Of a stretch of 64,000 nucleotides of DNA, positions 9,650 through 20,111 are shown in pieces; positions within the stretch are counted from its first letter, which is position 1, and each line of letters begins with the position of its first letter. Where the stretch lies: positions 62,001-126,000 of the forward strand of contig NZ_BCUF01000006.1 in assembly GCF_001591145.1 (NCBI RefSeq). Direction: 5' to 3'. The translations under genes and the position numbers were made by a program. Source of the stretch: Vibrio harveyi NBRC 15634 = ATCC 14126 = KCTC 12724. GTDB taxonomy: Bacteria; Pseudomonadota; Gammaproteobacteria; Enterobacterales; Vibrionaceae. The notes below the pieces were generated by a model. It was not told the origin of the DNA, ran no database searches, and worked only from the letters and a program-made list of their open reading frames with translations.

Positions 9650-10600
9650 TTAGAATTTCACCAGGGCAGAACCCCAAGTGAATCCGCCGCCAAACGCTTC
9701 AAGAAGCAAAGTTTGACCACGTTTAATACGACCATCACGTACCGCCTCATCCAGTGCTGTTGGCACGGTTGCTGCTGATGTGTTGCCGTGTTTATCAAGT
9801 GTGATCACGACTTGGTCTAGTGACATCGAAAGCTTTTTCGCTGTCGCTGAAATAATGCGGTAGTTTGCTTGGTGCGGAACCAACCAGTCTAGTTCAGACT
9901 TGTGCATATCGTTTGCTTCAAGCGTGTCTTTCACTAACTTCGAAAGCTGAGTTACTGCCACTTTGAAAACTTCGTTACCCGCCATGTGCAGCCATTTATC
10001 TGCATCTTTACCACGCTCAGGTACAGGAAGGCTCAGAAGATCACCAAATTGACCATCTGAATATACGTGTGTCGAAATGATGCCAGGTTCTTCGCTCGCA
10101 CCAATTACCACCGCGCCTGCCGCATCACCAAATAAGATGATAGTTGAGCGGTCAGCCGGATCACACGTTTTCGATAATGCGTCAGCACCAATCACAAGTA
10201 CGTTTTTACACATACCTGATTTGATGTGTTGGTCAGCTACAGACATTGCGTATACAAAGCCTGAACAAGCAGCGGCTAAGTCGAAAGCAGGACAACCTTT
10301 AATGCCAAGCTTTGCCTGCACCTGACACGCAGATGAAGGGAAAGTATGGCTACTGCTCGTGGTAGCAACGATAATTAGGTCGATATCATTTTTATCAATG
10401 CCGGCCATATCGATAGCGTTTTCAGCTGCGTAGAATGCCATGTCCGCAACAGTTTCATCTTCTGCTGCAATTCGACGCTCTTTAATACCCGTGCGAGCTA
10501 CGATCCACTCGTCACTTGTATCTACCATTTTCTCTAGGTCTGCGTTAGTACGCACCTGAGATGGCAGGTAGCTGCCAGTACCTAAAATTTTGCTATACAT
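9650..10600 (-). CDS. fabH: 3-oxoacyl-[acyl-carrier-protein] synthase III
   Basis: KAS III, which starts fatty-acid synthesis by condensing acetyl-CoA with malonyl-ACP. 316 residues. The triad is complete: Cys112 in AAACSGF, the histidine in PHQANYRI and the asparagine in HGNTSAAT. It starts 5 bases after the plsX stop and is probably co-transcribed with plsX and fabD. Some Vibrio carry a second fabH elsewhere; this is the copy in the fab cluster. Confidence 0.97.
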   Translation of the reverse strand: MYSKILGTGSYLPSQVRTNADLEKMVDTSDEWIVARTGIKERRIAAEDETVADMAFYAAENAIDMAGIDKNDIDLIIVATTSSSHTFPSSACQVQAKLGIKGCPAFDLAAACSGFVYAMSVADQHIKSGMCKNVLVIGADALSKTCDPADRSTIILFGDAAGAVVIGASEEPGIISTHVYSDGQFGDLLSLPVPERGKDADKWLHMAGNEVFKVAVTQLSKLVKDTLEANDMHKSELDWLVPHQANYRIISATAKKLSMSLDQVVITLDKHGNTSAATVPTALDEAVRDGRIKRGQTLLLEAFGGGFTWGSALVKF

Positions 10601-10605
10601 GAAGA

Positions 10606-11631
10606 CTAATAATGCCTCTCGAGTAAAACCGCTTCCAAACGATCGCTAATACGGCTTGGTACTTGTCGTTTGACCTCGTGTACTGCCTCGCCAAGTGCAT
10701 TGACAATCGCAGATACATCCGCACTTCCATGGCTTTTTATGACAATGCCGCGCAATCCTAGCAAACTTGCGCCGTTATACTGGTCGGGGTTCAGTGTTTT
10801 TAGTTCATTAAATAGCCGAGAAAACAACTTTCTAGCAATCCAACCCTTAATCGTCGATTCCATCATGCTGGTTTTTAGTTTTTCGATGAAGAGTTGAGCT
10901 GTTCCCTCGCTGGCTTTTAAGCATACGTTACCGACAAAGCCATCACAAACAATGACATCGGCTACGTCATGCAAAATTTGATTACCTTCAATATAACCGA
11001 CAAAGTTGATGGCGTCGGTTTGAGAAAGCATTTCAGCACAGCGTTTGACTAAATCGTTACCTTTGATTTCTTCTGCGCCAATGTTCAGCACCGCAACACG
11101 AGGAGGTCGACCTAGGTGTTCTTCTGCTAATGCACTGCCCATCACGGCAAACTGGAATAAACTGTCGGCATCACACGACACATTTGCTCCCAAATCTAGC
11201 ATCCAGGTGCGTTTTCCACTGATGGTCGGTAACGCAGAAACTAAAGCAGGACGCTCAATACCAGGAAGCAGCTTAAGAATAAAACGTGACAGCGCCATCA
11301 ATGCGCCGGTGTTACCACCACTCACACAAGCATCAGCTTCATTTTCAGAAACCAGATCAATCGCCATACGCATAGAGCTATTTTGGCTATTGCGAAGGGC
11401 CAAAGACGGTTTTTCTGAATTAGAAATCACTTTCTCGCTATGAAGAATGCTCAAACGAGAACTGGTAGAGGTACCAAGTTGAGATAATTGAGACGTGATC
11501 AGAGATTGATCACCTATAAGAATCACTTTTAGCTCTGGGAAATGAGACAGTGCCTGCACGGCGGCAGGCACTGTTACGCGTGGACCGAAATCCCCGCCCA
11601 TTGCATCAAGTGCAACGGTAATACTTTGCAA
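10606..11631 (-). CDS. plsX: Phosphate acyltransferase PlsX
   Basis: Converts acyl-ACP to acyl-phosphate, the first step of the PlsX/PlsY phospholipid route. Peripheral membrane enzyme. The core motif [11 protein letters not shown] is near the N-terminus. I choose the TTG at 11631, which gives 341 residues, the usual family length. Its ribosome site AAGG overlaps the rpmF stop codon, 7 bases upstream. The ATG at 11667 would add 12 residues and would overlap the rpmF coding end by 26 bases. Coupling to rpmF is likely either way. Confidence 0.93.
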   Translation of the reverse strand: MQSITVALDAMGGDFGPRVTVPAAVQALSHFPELKVILIGDQSLITSQLSQLGTSTSSRLSILHSEKVISNSEKPSLALRNSQNSSMRMAIDLVSENEADACVSGGNTGALMALSRFILKLLPGIERPALVSALPTISGKRTWMLDLGANVSCDADSLFQFAVMGSALAEEHLGRPPRVAVLNIGAEEIKGNDLVKRCAEMLSQTDAINFVGYIEGNQILHDVADVIVCDGFVGNVCLKASEGTAQLFIEKLKTSMMESTIKGWIARKLFSRLFNELKTLNPDQYNGASLLGLRGIVIKSHGSADVSAIVNALGEAVHEVKRQVPSRISDRLEAVLLERHY

Positions 11632-11641
11632 AGGTTCAACC

Positions 11642-11812
11642 TTACTTGTTGATAACCTTTTGACCACGGTAGTAACCTTCAGCAGTTACGTTGTGGCGTA
11701 GGTGAGTTTCACCAGAAGTCGCGTCTACAGATAGTGCAGCTGTAGTTAGCGCATCGTGTGAACGACGCATACCGCGCTTAGAACGAGTTTTACGGTTTTT
11801 CTGTACGGCCAT
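11642..11812 (-). CDS. rpmF: 50S ribosomal protein L32
   Basis: 56-residue ribosomal protein beginning [20 protein letters not shown], a clear L32 signature. The C-terminus is [12 protein letters not shown] good ribosome site (ATAGGAG) lies 8 bases before the ATG. The gene is short but unambiguous. It sits between yceD and plsX, as in E. coli, linking ribosome and lipid synthesis in one transcript. Confidence 0.97.
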   Translation of the reverse strand: MAVQKNRKTRSKRGMRRSHDALTTAALSVDATSGETHLRHNVTAEGYYRGQKVINK

Positions 11813-11871
11813 TGACCCTACTCCTATACTATTGGGTTAAAAACCTAAAGAAGAAGCGGCTACCACACCAG

Positions 11872-12396
11872 TTACTTTTTCAGATTTTTCAAAACGTCGA
11901 ATGGATTCGGTTTTTCTTCCTCAATTTCTTCAGGAATTTCACCAAAAACCATGTTATTTGAGTCAACGCTACAATCCGCATCATCGTGCATTGCGATTTG
12001 AGGTAATGTTAAGATGAACTCGTCTTCAACCAGTTGTATAAGGTCTAATTCACCGTACTCATTTAGATCTACCAAATCATAAATTTCTGGTGCTTCCTCT
12101 TCCGTCTTCTCACCGTAGTAAGGAGTGTAAAGGAATTCAACTTCACACATGTGTGTGAATACCTCATTACAACGCTGACACTCTAAATCAACTTCGATGT
12201 TAGCTTTACCAGAGATAACAACAAGTCGCTGTTCATCAATATCAAATGACAATGAGACTTCTGCGTCGCGTTTTACGCCTTCAGTTGTTTCCGCTAAGCG
12301 CTTGAAAAGACTAGCTTGGATGATGCCATCGTAATCTAATCGTTTCTGTGCGGACTTTGCTGGATCAACCGTTCGCGGTATTTTTACCTTTTGCAT
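11872..12396 (-). CDS. yceD: YceD family protein (DUF177), 23S rRNA accumulation
   Basis: 174 residues, close to the 173 of E. coli YceD, a small acidic protein reported to be needed for normal 23S rRNA levels. The conserved CQRC pair lies near residue 80. The C-terminus ends in a lysine-rich NPFDVLKNLKK tail. It is the first gene of the rpmF-plsX-fab series on the minus strand. The molecular function is not established. Confidence 0.9.
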   Translation of the reverse strand: MQKVKIPRTVDPAKSAQKRLDYDGIIQASLFKRLAETTEGVKRDAEVSLSFDIDEQRLVVISGKANIEVDLECQRCNEVFTHMCEVEFLYTPYYGEKTEEEAPEIYDLVDLNEYGELDLIQLVEDEFILTLPQIAMHDDADCSVDSNNMVFGEIPEEIEEEKPNPFDVLKNLKK

Positions 12397-12545
12397 AGGG
12401 CGCGAATATTATCTTCCAAATCAAAATTAGTCAAAGAAAAAGGCAAAAAAGTTGTACTTTTTTACGCTTAACATATAGAGCATTAGCCAGAATCAATTTT
12501 GATCGATTATCCTATTGGAAATGCTCGCGTGAATTGTAATTCAAA

Positions 12546-13127
12546 ATGAAAAATTACCAACTGGTTTTAGCCTCAACTTCCCCTTTTCGTAAACAACTGC
12601 TGGAAAAGCTATCAGTACCGTTTACTTGTTTATCTCCGCAATGCGATGAGACCCCCTTCCCCAACGAAACGCCTTTAGATTTGGTGCAAAGGCTTGCGAT
12701 TGGAAAAGCGACGTCTTGTGATACCGACCAAGACAGCTTGGTGATCGGGAGCGATCAAGTTTGTGTTATTGACGACAAGATAGTCGGCAAACCATTAGAC
12801 CGAGAGAATGCCATCAAGCAATTATTGGCTCAAAGCGGTAAAACCATCACTTTTTATACTGGGCTTGCGGTACATAATACAGCCACGAATCACACTGAAG
12901 TCGGCTTCGACACCTTCGAAGTTCATTTTAGAGATTTGACGCTTGAACAGATTGAACGATACGTCGACAGAGAAGAACCATTTTATTGTGCTGGCAGCTT
13001 TAAAAGCGAAGGAATGGGAATTTGTCTTTTCAACAAATTAGCCGGCAAAGATCCGAATACGCTAGTAGGCCTGCCTCTCATTGACTTGATCGACATGCTA
13101 CAAAAGCAAGGGTTTGAGGTTTTGTAA
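12546..13127 (+). CDS. yceF: Maf-family nucleotide pyrophosphatase (YceF type)
   Basis: 193-residue Maf/HAM1-like protein that hydrolyses non-canonical or modified nucleoside triphosphates to monophosphates. E. coli YceF prefers 7-methyl-GTP. Visible motifs are the N-terminal ASTSPFRKQLLEKL, the catalytic SDQVCVIDDKIVGKP segment and FYCAGSFKSEG. It diverges from yceD across 149 bases, as in E. coli. Assignment to the YceF subgroup rather than YhdE follows from this position and the SPFRKQLL start. Confidence 0.92.
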   Translation: MKNYQLVLASTSPFRKQLLEKLSVPFTCLSPQCDETPFPNETPLDLVQRLAIGKATSCDTDQDSLVIGSDQVCVIDDKIVGKPLDRENAIKQLLAQSGKTITFYTGLAVHNTATNHTEVGFDTFEVHFRDLTLEQIERYVDREEPFYCAGSFKSEGMGICLFNKLAGKDPNTLVGLPLIDLIDMLQKQGFEVL

Positions 13128-13180
13128 AAAGTACTATGTAAAAGATATTGTGTAATAGGTATTGATAGTTAATAAACGTT

Positions 13181-13217
13181 AAAGGGTTGGCATGAGAAAG
13201 CGCCAACCCTTTTTTAA
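13181..13217 (+). terminator. Rho-independent terminator after yceF/maf
   Basis: Stem AAGGGTTGG/CCAACCCTT with an 11-base loop region followed by a T-run, about 55 bases after the stop. Confidence 0.88.
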
Positions 13218-13276
13218 ATGCCAGTGCGAGAAGATTAAAATCACAGCGTCAAACTAATCACTCTATATCTAAGATA

Positions 13277-13421
13277 GAGATTCCCGACAATGCTCTTTCG
13301 TCGCTCTCGGGAAAAACGCTGTGTCAGCCCATCCCTCTAAAAATAAGAATTACCCACTTAGATTCAGAAGTCGCAGCGCGTCATCCTCAAGAGTGAGAAA
13401 CGAGCGAGTTGGGGATCTCTT
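13277..13421. repeat. Inverted pair of Vibrio-type dispersed palindromic repeats
   Basis: The first copy (13277-13316, plus orientation) reads GAGATTCCCGACAA then GCTCTTTCGTCGCTCTCGGG. It contains a TTCCCGA/TCGGGAA stem. The second copy (13379-13421) carries the diverged reverse complement: read on the minus strand it starts GAGATCCCCAACTCGCTCG and ends GAGGATGAC. The two face each other between the convergent genes maf and rluC. Repeats of this type are scattered in intergenic regions of Vibrio chromosomes; I recall the family but cannot search for other copies. Confidence 0.65.
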
Positions 13422-13481
13422 TTCTCATCTTTCGAAGCGAAGCAGTCTTGCTATCCCATAGGGTGAAGCCCGCTCTCACCT

Positions 13482-14426
13482 CTACTTCTTACGCAGACCC
13501 GCGAGTACTTTCTCTAATCTCGCTTCCATCGGCGCATTGATTTCCATCCACTCATCATTCGATGGGTGCTGGAACTTGATGTTCGCTGCATGAAGGAACA
13601 AACGGTCTAAGCCCACTTGCCCAGTGTAAGCATCGAAGCGACGGTCGCCGTAGCGATCATCCCATGCAATTGGGTGACCCGTGTATTGAGTATGCACACG
13701 AATTTGGTGAGTACGACCGGTAATTGGGCTAGCTTGGATAAGCGTTGCTTGGTCAAACTTTTCCAGAATCTTGAATCGAGTTTCTGACGGCTTCCCATTT
13801 GGGTTCACACGCACGATGCTATTCACTTCGTTTTTAAGTAGCGGCGCATTCACGACCTTACAGCTGCTTTTCCACTCCCCCATCACAAGGGCAAAGTAGA
13901 ACTTCTTCACGGTCTTTTCGCGAAATTGCGCTTGCAGATGGCGCAATGCTGAACGCTTCTTAGCCACCAATAAAATACCAGAAGTATCGCGGTCGATACG
14001 ATGAACAAGTTCAAGGAAGCGAGCTTGCGGACGTAACGCACGAAGTGCCTCGATAGCACCAAATTTAAGACCACTGCCACCATGCACAGCTGTACCAGAG
14101 GGCTTATTTAGAATCAGCATATGATCGTCTTCAAAAATGATCATATGTTCTAGCTCTGCTACTTTGTTCAACTTAGTGCTTGGCGCAACGTCGTCCTCTT
14201 TTTTCTCTACCGTTACTGGTGGAATACGTACGAGATCGCCAGCCTTGAGTTTGTACTCGGCTTTAATACGCTTTTTGTTAACGCGCACTTCCCCCTTACG
14301 CACGATTCGGTAAATCATGCTCTTAGGGATATCTTTTAATTGGTTACGCAGAAAATTATCAATGCGTTGACCTGCCATATCTTCGTCGATATCAACGAAC
14401 TGGACTTTTGTTCTTATTTCGCTCAT
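13482..14426 (-). CDS. rluC: 23S rRNA pseudouridine(955/2504/2580) synthase
   Basis: Isomerises uridines of 23S rRNA. I place the start at 14426 (MSEIRTKVQFVDI), giving 314 residues. An in-frame 54-residue extension upstream is rich in Asn and Lys, lacks family similarity and would intrude into the rne promoter region. An S4-like RNA-binding domain occupies about residues 18-80 (RIDNFLRNQLKDIPKSMIYR). The catalytic aspartate is in the conserved HRIDRDTSGILL. It is divergent from rne, as in E. coli, where RluC and RNase E are also neighbours. Confidence 0.95.
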   Translation of the reverse strand: MSEIRTKVQFVDIDEDMAGQRIDNFLRNQLKDIPKSMIYRIVRKGEVRVNKKRIKAEYKLKAGDLVRIPPVTVEKKEDDVAPSTKLNKVAELEHMIIFEDDHMLILNKPSGTAVHGGSGLKFGAIEALRALRPQARFLELVHRIDRDTSGILLVAKKRSALRHLQAQFREKTVKKFYFALVMGEWKSSCKVVNAPLLKNEVNSIVRVNPNGKPSETRFKILEKFDQATLIQASPITGRTHQIRVHTQYTGHPIAWDDRYGDRRFDAYTGQVGLDRLFLHAANIKFQHPSNDEWMEINAPMEARLEKVLAGLRKK

Positions 14427-14673
14427 GCGCGGTATTGTAAACCCAAATCTGTGCGACTTCACATTATTCTTGCTGCAAAAGAAACACTCGTTGTCATAAA
14501 TTGTTCTAAAACTCGCCAAGCTTTTGTTTAGATTATTAAAAGTCTTTATCAACTTCTCGTTTTGATTTGTGTCTTTCTCAGTTTGCAAGACTCAAGTGCT
14601 TATGAAACAGCCAGTTATAAATTACAAAAATTGAATTTAGCGCCAAATTTTCCATCGTTTGCGCTAAAGCAGA

Positions 14674-14702
14674 TTGCTGATATCCACCTGCACTGCTATA
14701 GT
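14674..14702 (+). promoter_or_regulatory. Candidate rne promoter
   Basis: TTGCTG (14674-14679) and TATAGT (14697-14702) with an ideal 17-base spacer. Transcription would start near 14709, giving a leader of about 355 nt, close to the 361-nt E. coli rne leader. Confidence 0.6.
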
Positions 14703-14708
14703 TCACAG

Positions 14709-15063
14709 CTGCTAAGGAAGGTTTGGTTACATTTTGTTCATTACCAATCATTTATCCCCAAGCAATGTGAGTAGATTGTTGAACGTCAGGTGCAGCATTG
14801 GCGTAAGACACGTTGAGTTCAACACACTTGTCACTCTACTCCTCGCATATTCACGTTGAGTATCTACCGCCCGAATAGCGGGTCACAAGTTAACGTTTCC
14901 AACGAAACCCAAAGCAATTTGTGATGACTGAAGTGCCCTAGAGCATCCCCTTCCAGCCGGGAGGCTGCAAAATATAAGCCATGGGATCAGGCACCGTGAA
15001 AGAGCGAAAAGCCAGTGACAAGTTGAAAAGAAAGATAAAAGAAAAGACAACGAGAAATTTTCA
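14709..15063 (+). promoter_or_regulatory. Long rne 5' UTR, probable RNase E autoregulatory leader
   Basis: No gene fits between the rluC start and rne. The segment is rich in short stems, for example CAGCC/GGCTG at 14955-14968 with a GGGA loop. In E. coli the rne leader folds into hairpins that let RNase E cleave its own mRNA. The equal length and position suggest the same feedback here. The fold itself is inference. Confidence 0.6.
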
Positions 15064-18000
15064 ATGAAAAGAATGTTAATTAACGCAACTCAAAAAGAAG
15101 AGTTGCGTGTCGCTCTGGTTGATGGCCAGCGACTTTTCGATCTTGATATCGAGAGTCCGGGTCATGAATCTAAAAAAGCGAATATCTACAAAGGACGTAT
15201 CACACGTATCGAACCAAGCTTAGAAGCCGCATTTGTTGATTACGGTGCTGAGCGTCACGGTTTCCTCCCTCTCAAAGAAATTGCCCGCGAATATTTCCCA
15301 GAAGGTTACACTTACCAAGGTCGCCCAAGCATTAAAGAAGTGCTGACTGAAGGTCAAGAAGTTATCGTTCAAGTGGAAAAAGAAGAACGTGGTAGTAAAG
15401 GCGCAGCTCTAACTACTTTCATTTCTCTTGCGGGTAGCTATCTTGTTCTTATGCCTAATAACCCTCGTGCCGGCGGTATTTCTCGTCGTATCGAAGGTGA
15501 CGAGCGTACTCAACTAAAAGCCGCTTTAAGCACGCTAGAACTGCCTCAAGGCATGGGTCTAATCGTACGTACTGCTGGCGTTGGTAAGAGTGCAGAAGAG
15601 CTTGAGTGGGACTTGAACGTACTACTTAACCACTGGGGTGCAATTAAAGGTGCAGCAGATTCTAACCCTGCTCCTTTCCTAATCCACCAAGAAAGTAACG
15701 TAATCGTTCGTGCAATCCGTGACTACCTACGTCGTGATATCGGTGAAATCCTAATCGACAGCAACACCATTTATGAGCGTGCTAAAGAGCACATCAAACT
15801 GGTACGTCCTGATTTCATCAGCCGCGTTAAGAAATACGAAGGCGAAGTACCACTATTCAGCCACTACCAGATCGAAAGCCAAATTGAATCGGCTTTCCAA
15901 CGTGAAGTGCGCTTACCATCAGGTGGTTCTATCGTAATCGACCCAACGGAAGCTCTAACATCTATCGATATCAACTCGGCTCGCGCAACCAAAGGCGGCG
16001 ATATCGAAGAAACAGCGCTTAATACTAACCTAGAAGCAGCAGACGAAATCGCTCGTCAATTGCGTCTACGTGACCTTGGTGGTTTGGTGGTTATCGACTT
16101 TATCGATATGACACCGGTGCGCCACCAGCGTGAAGTTGAAAACCGTCTGCGTGAAGCCGTTCGTCTAGATCGTGCTCGTGTACAAATCGGTCGCATTTCC
16201 CGCTTTGGTCTGTTGGAGATGTCTCGTCAGCGTTTGAGCCCATCTCTAGCAGAAGCAAGCCACCATATTTGTCCTCGTTGTAGCGGTACAGGTGTTGTTC
16301 GTGATAACGAATCTCTAGCACTTTCTGTACTTCGCCTGATCGAAGAAGAAGCTCTAAAAGACAATACAGCCCAAGTACTAGCAGTAGTGCCTGTGCCGAT
16401 CGCATCTTACCTTCTGAACGAAAAACGTCGCTCGGTCAACCACATCGAACGTATTCAAGAAGTGAAGATTACGGTTGTGCCAAACTCAGACATGGAAACG
16501 CCTCACTTCGAAGTTATCCGTGTTCGAGAAGGCGAAGAGTTTGACCTGCTTTCTTACCTACTTCCTAAGAAACTGGAAGCAATGAAAGAAGCAGAAGGCA
16601 AAGAGCCAGCAGAGGTTGATGTCAAGCCTAAGCGTATCGAAGAGCCTGTATTAAAAGGTTTTGCTTCGCCAGCGCAAACTGCTCCTACGCCAGCAGCAAC
16701 TTCTAAACCTGCTCCAGCAGCGAAGAAGAAAGAAGCAGCTCCGCAAGAAGAAAAACCAGGTCTATTCAGCCGTCTGTTTAAAGCAATTGGTAGTTTCCTA
16801 TTCAGTGGTTCTGAAGAAGTTAAAGAAGAACCTAAGAAAGAAGAGAAAAAACCAAACCGCGATAACAAGCGCAACAAGCGTGACCGCAACGATCGTCGTC
16901 GCAACAACAACCAGCGTGATAACCGCGAAGGTCGTGACAACCGCGATAACAAACGTCGTCGTAAACCGCGTGAAGAACAAGCGACTGAACAGAACGAAAC
17001 ACAACAGCAGCCTAACAAGCAGCAAAACCGCAACCAGAAACGTAAACCTAGAGCTCAACAAGCTGAAAAAGCACAAGAGCCTAAAGTTAACGCGAAAGTC
17101 GCGGAAAAAGGTCTGCAGCTAGCTGCTGAAGCTCGTACTGGTTCAGAAGCGAAGCCGGAAGAAAATAAAGCGAAGTCAAACGCAAAAGCAGAGAAAGTGA
17201 AGGAGCGCCGTCAACGTCGCAAGCTAAACAAATCTGTACGTGTTAAAGACCAGCAAGCGGCTGAGCAAGCAGAACAGGAAGTACCAGTACAACCTGTTGA
17301 AGCAGTTGAAGCAACTGTTGAGAAGCCAGTTGAGGCAGCAGCAGAAGCGCAACAAGACAACAAAGCAGAGTCTAAGCAGCGTCGTAACCGCCGTTCACCA
17401 CGTCACCTACGTGCAAGTGGTCAACGTCGTCGTCGTGGTCGCGATCGTCGTCCTAACCCATTCCGCCTACGTAAAGGTGGTGTAGCATCTCCTGAGATGG
17501 CAATGGGTAAAGTGATGCCACGTTACATTCCAAAACCAGCGCCTAAGAAGGAAGAGCGAGTGAAGGAAGAAGCAGTGGTAACGGCAGCAGCAGTTCCTGC
17601 AATTCAAGGTGGTTTTGCTTGCCCTGAAATGGCGATGGGTAAAGTAATCATCCGTCATGAACAACCTGCAGTTGTTGAAGCACCAGCAGTTGAAACGAAA
17701 GTTCAAGAATCTGTAGAAGCGAAAGTAGAAGCGAAAGTAGAAGCGCCTGTTGCGGAAGTGCCAGTGGTAGAGGATGCCGTTGCTGAGCAAGCTGAAGCTA
17801 CAGTAGTTGAAACAACGCAAGTAGAGCCAATCGTTGAAGCACCTGTTGTCGAAGTGACTGAATCTGCTGTTGAAACAGCTCCAGCTCAGGAACCAGCCAT
17901 TGAAGTGGCAGAAGAAGCGGTAACAGAAGTTACAGCAGAAACGCCAGTAGAAACGCAAGAACCTAAAGCAGAAGTTATCAAAGTAGCTGCTAAGCCACGC

Positions 18001-18162
18001 GCTAGTGCTCCAATGACTAAAGCGCCAGGTCCTCAAGAGCTTCGCGAAATTACGGTTACAGCGGCACCGTTTAAAGCTGAGCGCTACGCACCGAAAGGCG
18101 CAGGTAGCCAAGTAGCAACAAACCGTGCATCAGCAGTAATGACAAAACCGAACTTTAACTAA
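15064..18162 (+). CDS. rne: Ribonuclease E
   Basis: Endoribonuclease that initiates mRNA decay and processes rRNA and tRNA; it scaffolds the degradosome at the inner membrane. 1032 residues. The N-terminal catalytic half has the S1 domain (about residues 36-118), the DNase I-like metal site ([17 protein letters not shown]) and the zinc-link cysteines Cys403 and Cys406 (CPRC). A membrane-targeting amphipathic stretch [13 protein letters not shown] follows near residue 570. The C-terminal half is disordered: arginine-rich RNA-binding regions (about 600-680 and 780-805), then an acidic Ala/Glu/Val region, and a PNPase-binding-like end ([11 protein letters not shown] ... [10 protein letters not shown]). 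Two PEMAMGKV repeats lie near 811 and 857. Confidence 0.97.
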   Translation: MKRMLINATQKEELRVALVDGQRLFDLDIESPGHESKKANIYKGRITRIEPSLEAAFVDYGAERHGFLPLKEIAREYFPEGYTYQGRPSIKEVLTEGQEVIVQVEKEERGSKGAALTTFISLAGSYLVLMPNNPRAGGISRRIEGDERTQLKAALSTLELPQGMGLIVRTAGVGKSAEELEWDLNVLLNHWGAIKGAADSNPAPFLIHQESNVIVRAIRDYLRRDIGEILIDSNTIYERAKEHIKLVRPDFISRVKKYEGEVPLFSHYQIESQIESAFQREVRLPSGGSIVIDPTEALTSIDINSARATKGGDIEETALNTNLEAADEIARQLRLRDLGGLVVIDFIDMTPVRHQREVENRLREAVRLDRARVQIGRISRFGLLEMSRQRLSPSLAEASHHICPRCSGTGVVRDNESLALSVLRLIEEEALKDNTAQVLAVVPVPIASYLLNEKRRSVNHIERIQEVKITVVPNSDMETPHFEVIRVREGEEFDLLSYLLPKKLEAMKEAEGKEPAEVDVKPKRIEEPVLKGFASPAQTAPTPAATSKPAPAAKKKEAAPQEEKPGLFSRLFKAIGSFLFSGSEEVKEEPKKEEKKPNRDNKRNKRDRNDRRRNNNQRDNREGRDNRDNKRRRKPREEQATEQNETQQQPNKQQNRNQKRKPRAQQAEKAQEPKVNAKVAEKGLQLAAEARTGSEAKPEENKAKSNAKAEKVKERRQRRKLNKSVRVKDQQAAEQAEQEVPVQPVEAVEATVEKPVEAAAEAQQDNKAESKQRRNRRSPRHLRASGQRRRRGRDRRPNPFRLRKGGVASPEMAMGKVMPRYIPKPAPKKEERVKEEAVVTAAAVPAIQGGFACPEMAMGKVIIRHEQPAVVEAPAVETKVQESVEAKVEAKVEAPVAEVPVVEDAVAEQAEATVVETTQVEPIVEAPVVEVTESAVETAPAQEPAIEVAEEAVTEVTAETPVETQEPKAEVIKVAAKPRASAPMTKAPGPQELREITVTAAPFKAERYAPKGAGSQVATNRASAVMTKPNFN

Positions 18163-18198
18163 GTTTTACTTTGTCATCGCATTAAGCGAAATACGAAA

Positions 18199-18231
18199 CA
18201 AAAGGCTGCCAATCGGCAGCCTTTTTTGTTG
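18199..18231 (+). terminator. Rho-independent terminator after rne
   Basis: AAGGCTGCC/GGCAGCCTT stem with a 4-base loop, followed by a T-run about 40 bases after the stop. Confidence 0.92.
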
Positions 18232-18489
18232 AAGTAAGTGTTAACTCTAATTAGCTATATTAATATCAATGACTGATCACATTTGTGCGTCAATATCCCC
18301 TTCATTGTTGAACTTAATCACACTTTTCGGTAGCATTCGCCGACTCAAGTTTTCGACACCATTCTGATGCGGCTCTTTTTTTAATACGGTTTGTGCTGAT
18401 AGAAGTGACTTCACTTTCACCAGCAGTACTTGTGCAAATACGAATATGTGTCGGGAGAAATTCATCGCCAAGAGAACTCAATACAAAAC

Positions 18490-20049
18490 ATGTTCGAATT
18501 TCCTCAATTTTCTAAGCACTCCGTAAAAAACGACGTGCTATCAGGTCTAACTGTTGCGCTCGCATTGGTTCCTGAAGCCGTAGCATTTGCATTTGTTGCT
18601 GGTGTAGACCCTATGGTTGGTCTTTACGCAGCCTTTATTGTCGGTCTTATCACCTCTATTTTCGGTGGTCGACCAGGTATGATTTCCGGTGCGACTGGCG
18701 CAATGGCAGTTGTTATGGTGTCGCTTGTTGCAACTCACGGTGTTCAATATCTATTTGCCGCAATTATGTTGGCGGGTATTCTTCAAATTGCAGCCGGTCT
18801 ATTTAAGCTAGGTAAATTTATCCGAATCGTTCCTCACCCGGTGATGATTGGTTTCGTAAACGGTCTGGCTATCGTTATCTTCCTTGCACAACTAGGTCAG
18901 TTCAAAGCACCAGACCTTAACGGTATGCTAACGTGGCTACCACAAGACCAAATGCTGCTAATGCTAGGTCTGGTTGCGCTAACAATGGCTATCATTCACT
19001 TCCTACCGAAGATCACAACGGCAGTGCCTTCTTCTCTGGTTGCGATCGTGACCGTTACTGCACTTGTTGTTGGCTTGGATCTAGAAACACGTACCGTAGT
19101 TGACTTCCTACGTACTATGTCTGGCGATGAAGCAGCGACTTTGGCGGGTTCTCTTCCGACCTTCTCTATTCCAGCGGTACCTTTCACTCTAGAAACTCTG
19201 CAAATCATTTTGCCTTACGCAATCATCCTTGCCGCTATCGGTCTGATCGAGTCTCTGTTGACACTAACAGTGCTGGACGAAATGACTAACACTCGCGGTC
19301 AATCTAACCGTGAATGTATCGGTCAAGGTATGGCAAACATGACGTGTTCTGTGTTTGGTGCAATGGGTGGTTGTGCGATGATTGGTCAGTCAATGATCAA
19401 CGTAAACTCAGGTGGTCGTGGTCGTCTATCAGGCATCGTTGCGGCTATCGCTCTGCTAATGTTCATCCTGTTTGCTTCTTCACTCATTGAGATGATTCCA
19501 CTTGCTGCACTCGTTGGTGTCATGTTCATGGTGGTTATCGGTACATTCGAATGGGCAACCTTCAAACTTGCACGTCGCGTACCTAAGCAAGATTTCTTCG
19601 TTATCGTTCTTGTAACAGTAGTGACGGTGCTGACTGACCTAGCTGTTGCAGTAGCCGTGGGTGTGATTGCATCTGCGCTAATGTTTGCATGGCAACATGC
19701 TAAGCACATCTACGCAGATACGCGTCTAAATGAAGAGGGCTCAAAAGAGTACAAGATCCACGGTCCTATCTTCTTTGGTTCTGCGGCAAACTTCCTAGAA
19801 TTGTTTAACGCACATGGCGATCCAAAAGACATCATCGTTGATTTCGCGGACTCTCGCGTAACAGACCACTCTGCTATCGAAGCGATTGAAACGTTGGCTG
19901 AGCGTTACGCCGCACTTGGTAAAACACTTCACCTACGTCACTTGAGCCCTGATTGCCGTAAGCTACTAGATAAAGCAGGTAGCTTGGTTGAAATCAACGT
20001 AAAAGAAGACCCAAGCTATAAGGTTGCAACCGACGTACTTGCAGGTTAA
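18490..20049 (+). CDS. SulP family inorganic anion transporter with STAS domain
   Basis: Membrane transporter of the SulP (SLC26) family, for sulfate, bicarbonate or dicarboxylates. About 10-12 hydrophobic segments run from residue 14 to about 400. Motifs include [12 protein letters not shown] and [11 protein letters not shown]. The cytoplasmic C-terminus (about 430-519) is a STAS domain. I start at 18490 ([19 protein letters not shown]), as in relatives, giving 519 residues. An in-frame ATG at 18430 would add 20 unlikely residues. The substrate cannot be told from sequence; many marine relatives are proposed bicarbonate or sulfate carriers. Confidence 0.9.
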   Translation: MFEFPQFSKHSVKNDVLSGLTVALALVPEAVAFAFVAGVDPMVGLYAAFIVGLITSIFGGRPGMISGATGAMAVVMVSLVATHGVQYLFAAIMLAGILQIAAGLFKLGKFIRIVPHPVMIGFVNGLAIVIFLAQLGQFKAPDLNGMLTWLPQDQMLLMLGLVALTMAIIHFLPKITTAVPSSLVAIVTVTALVVGLDLETRTVVDFLRTMSGDEAATLAGSLPTFSIPAVPFTLETLQIILPYAIILAAIGLIESLLTLTVLDEMTNTRGQSNRECIGQGMANMTCSVFGAMGGCAMIGQSMINVNSGGRGRLSGIVAAIALLMFILFASSLIEMIPLAALVGVMFMVVIGTFEWATFKLARRVPKQDFFVIVLVTVVTVLTDLAVAVAVGVIASALMFAWQHAKHIYADTRLNEEGSKEYKIHGPIFFGSAANFLELFNAHGDPKDIIVDFADSRVTDHSAIEAIETLAERYAALGKTLHLRHLSPDCRKLLDKAGSLVEINVKEDPSYKVATDVLAG

Positions 20050-20058
20050 TAAAAACAA

Positions 20059-20087
20059 AAAGGGATGAGCATGACTCATCCCTTTTG
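20059..20087. terminator. Bidirectional terminator between sulP-type gene and phosphatase
   Basis: AAAGGGATGAG/CTCATCCCTTT stem with flanking A and T tracts, between convergent genes. Confidence 0.88.
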
Positions 20088-20111
20088 CTATCAATTTAAG
20101 CTAATAAATAC

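Noticed and set aside
14427..14588. Longer rluC start (extra 54 residues)
   Set aside because: It is rich in Asn and Lys, unlike RluC, and the internal ATG at 14426 gives the family length.
16554..17485. Several long open frames antisense or out of frame in the rne tail
   Set aside because: They arise from the biased Arg/Lys/Ala/Glu codons of the low-complexity RNase E C-terminus; no ribosome sites.
17467..18111. 214-residue minus-strand frame in the rne tail, rich in Cys, Phe and Trp
   Set aside because: The composition is the mirror of GAA/GCA/GTA codons on the other strand. An artefact of the repeat-like sense sequence.
18277..18471. 64-residue minus-strand frame in the gap between rne and the SulP gene
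   Set aside because: No clear ribosome site and no family I recognise. Its length is within chance for this composition, though composition alone does not exclude it. Left out until protein or conservation evidence appears.
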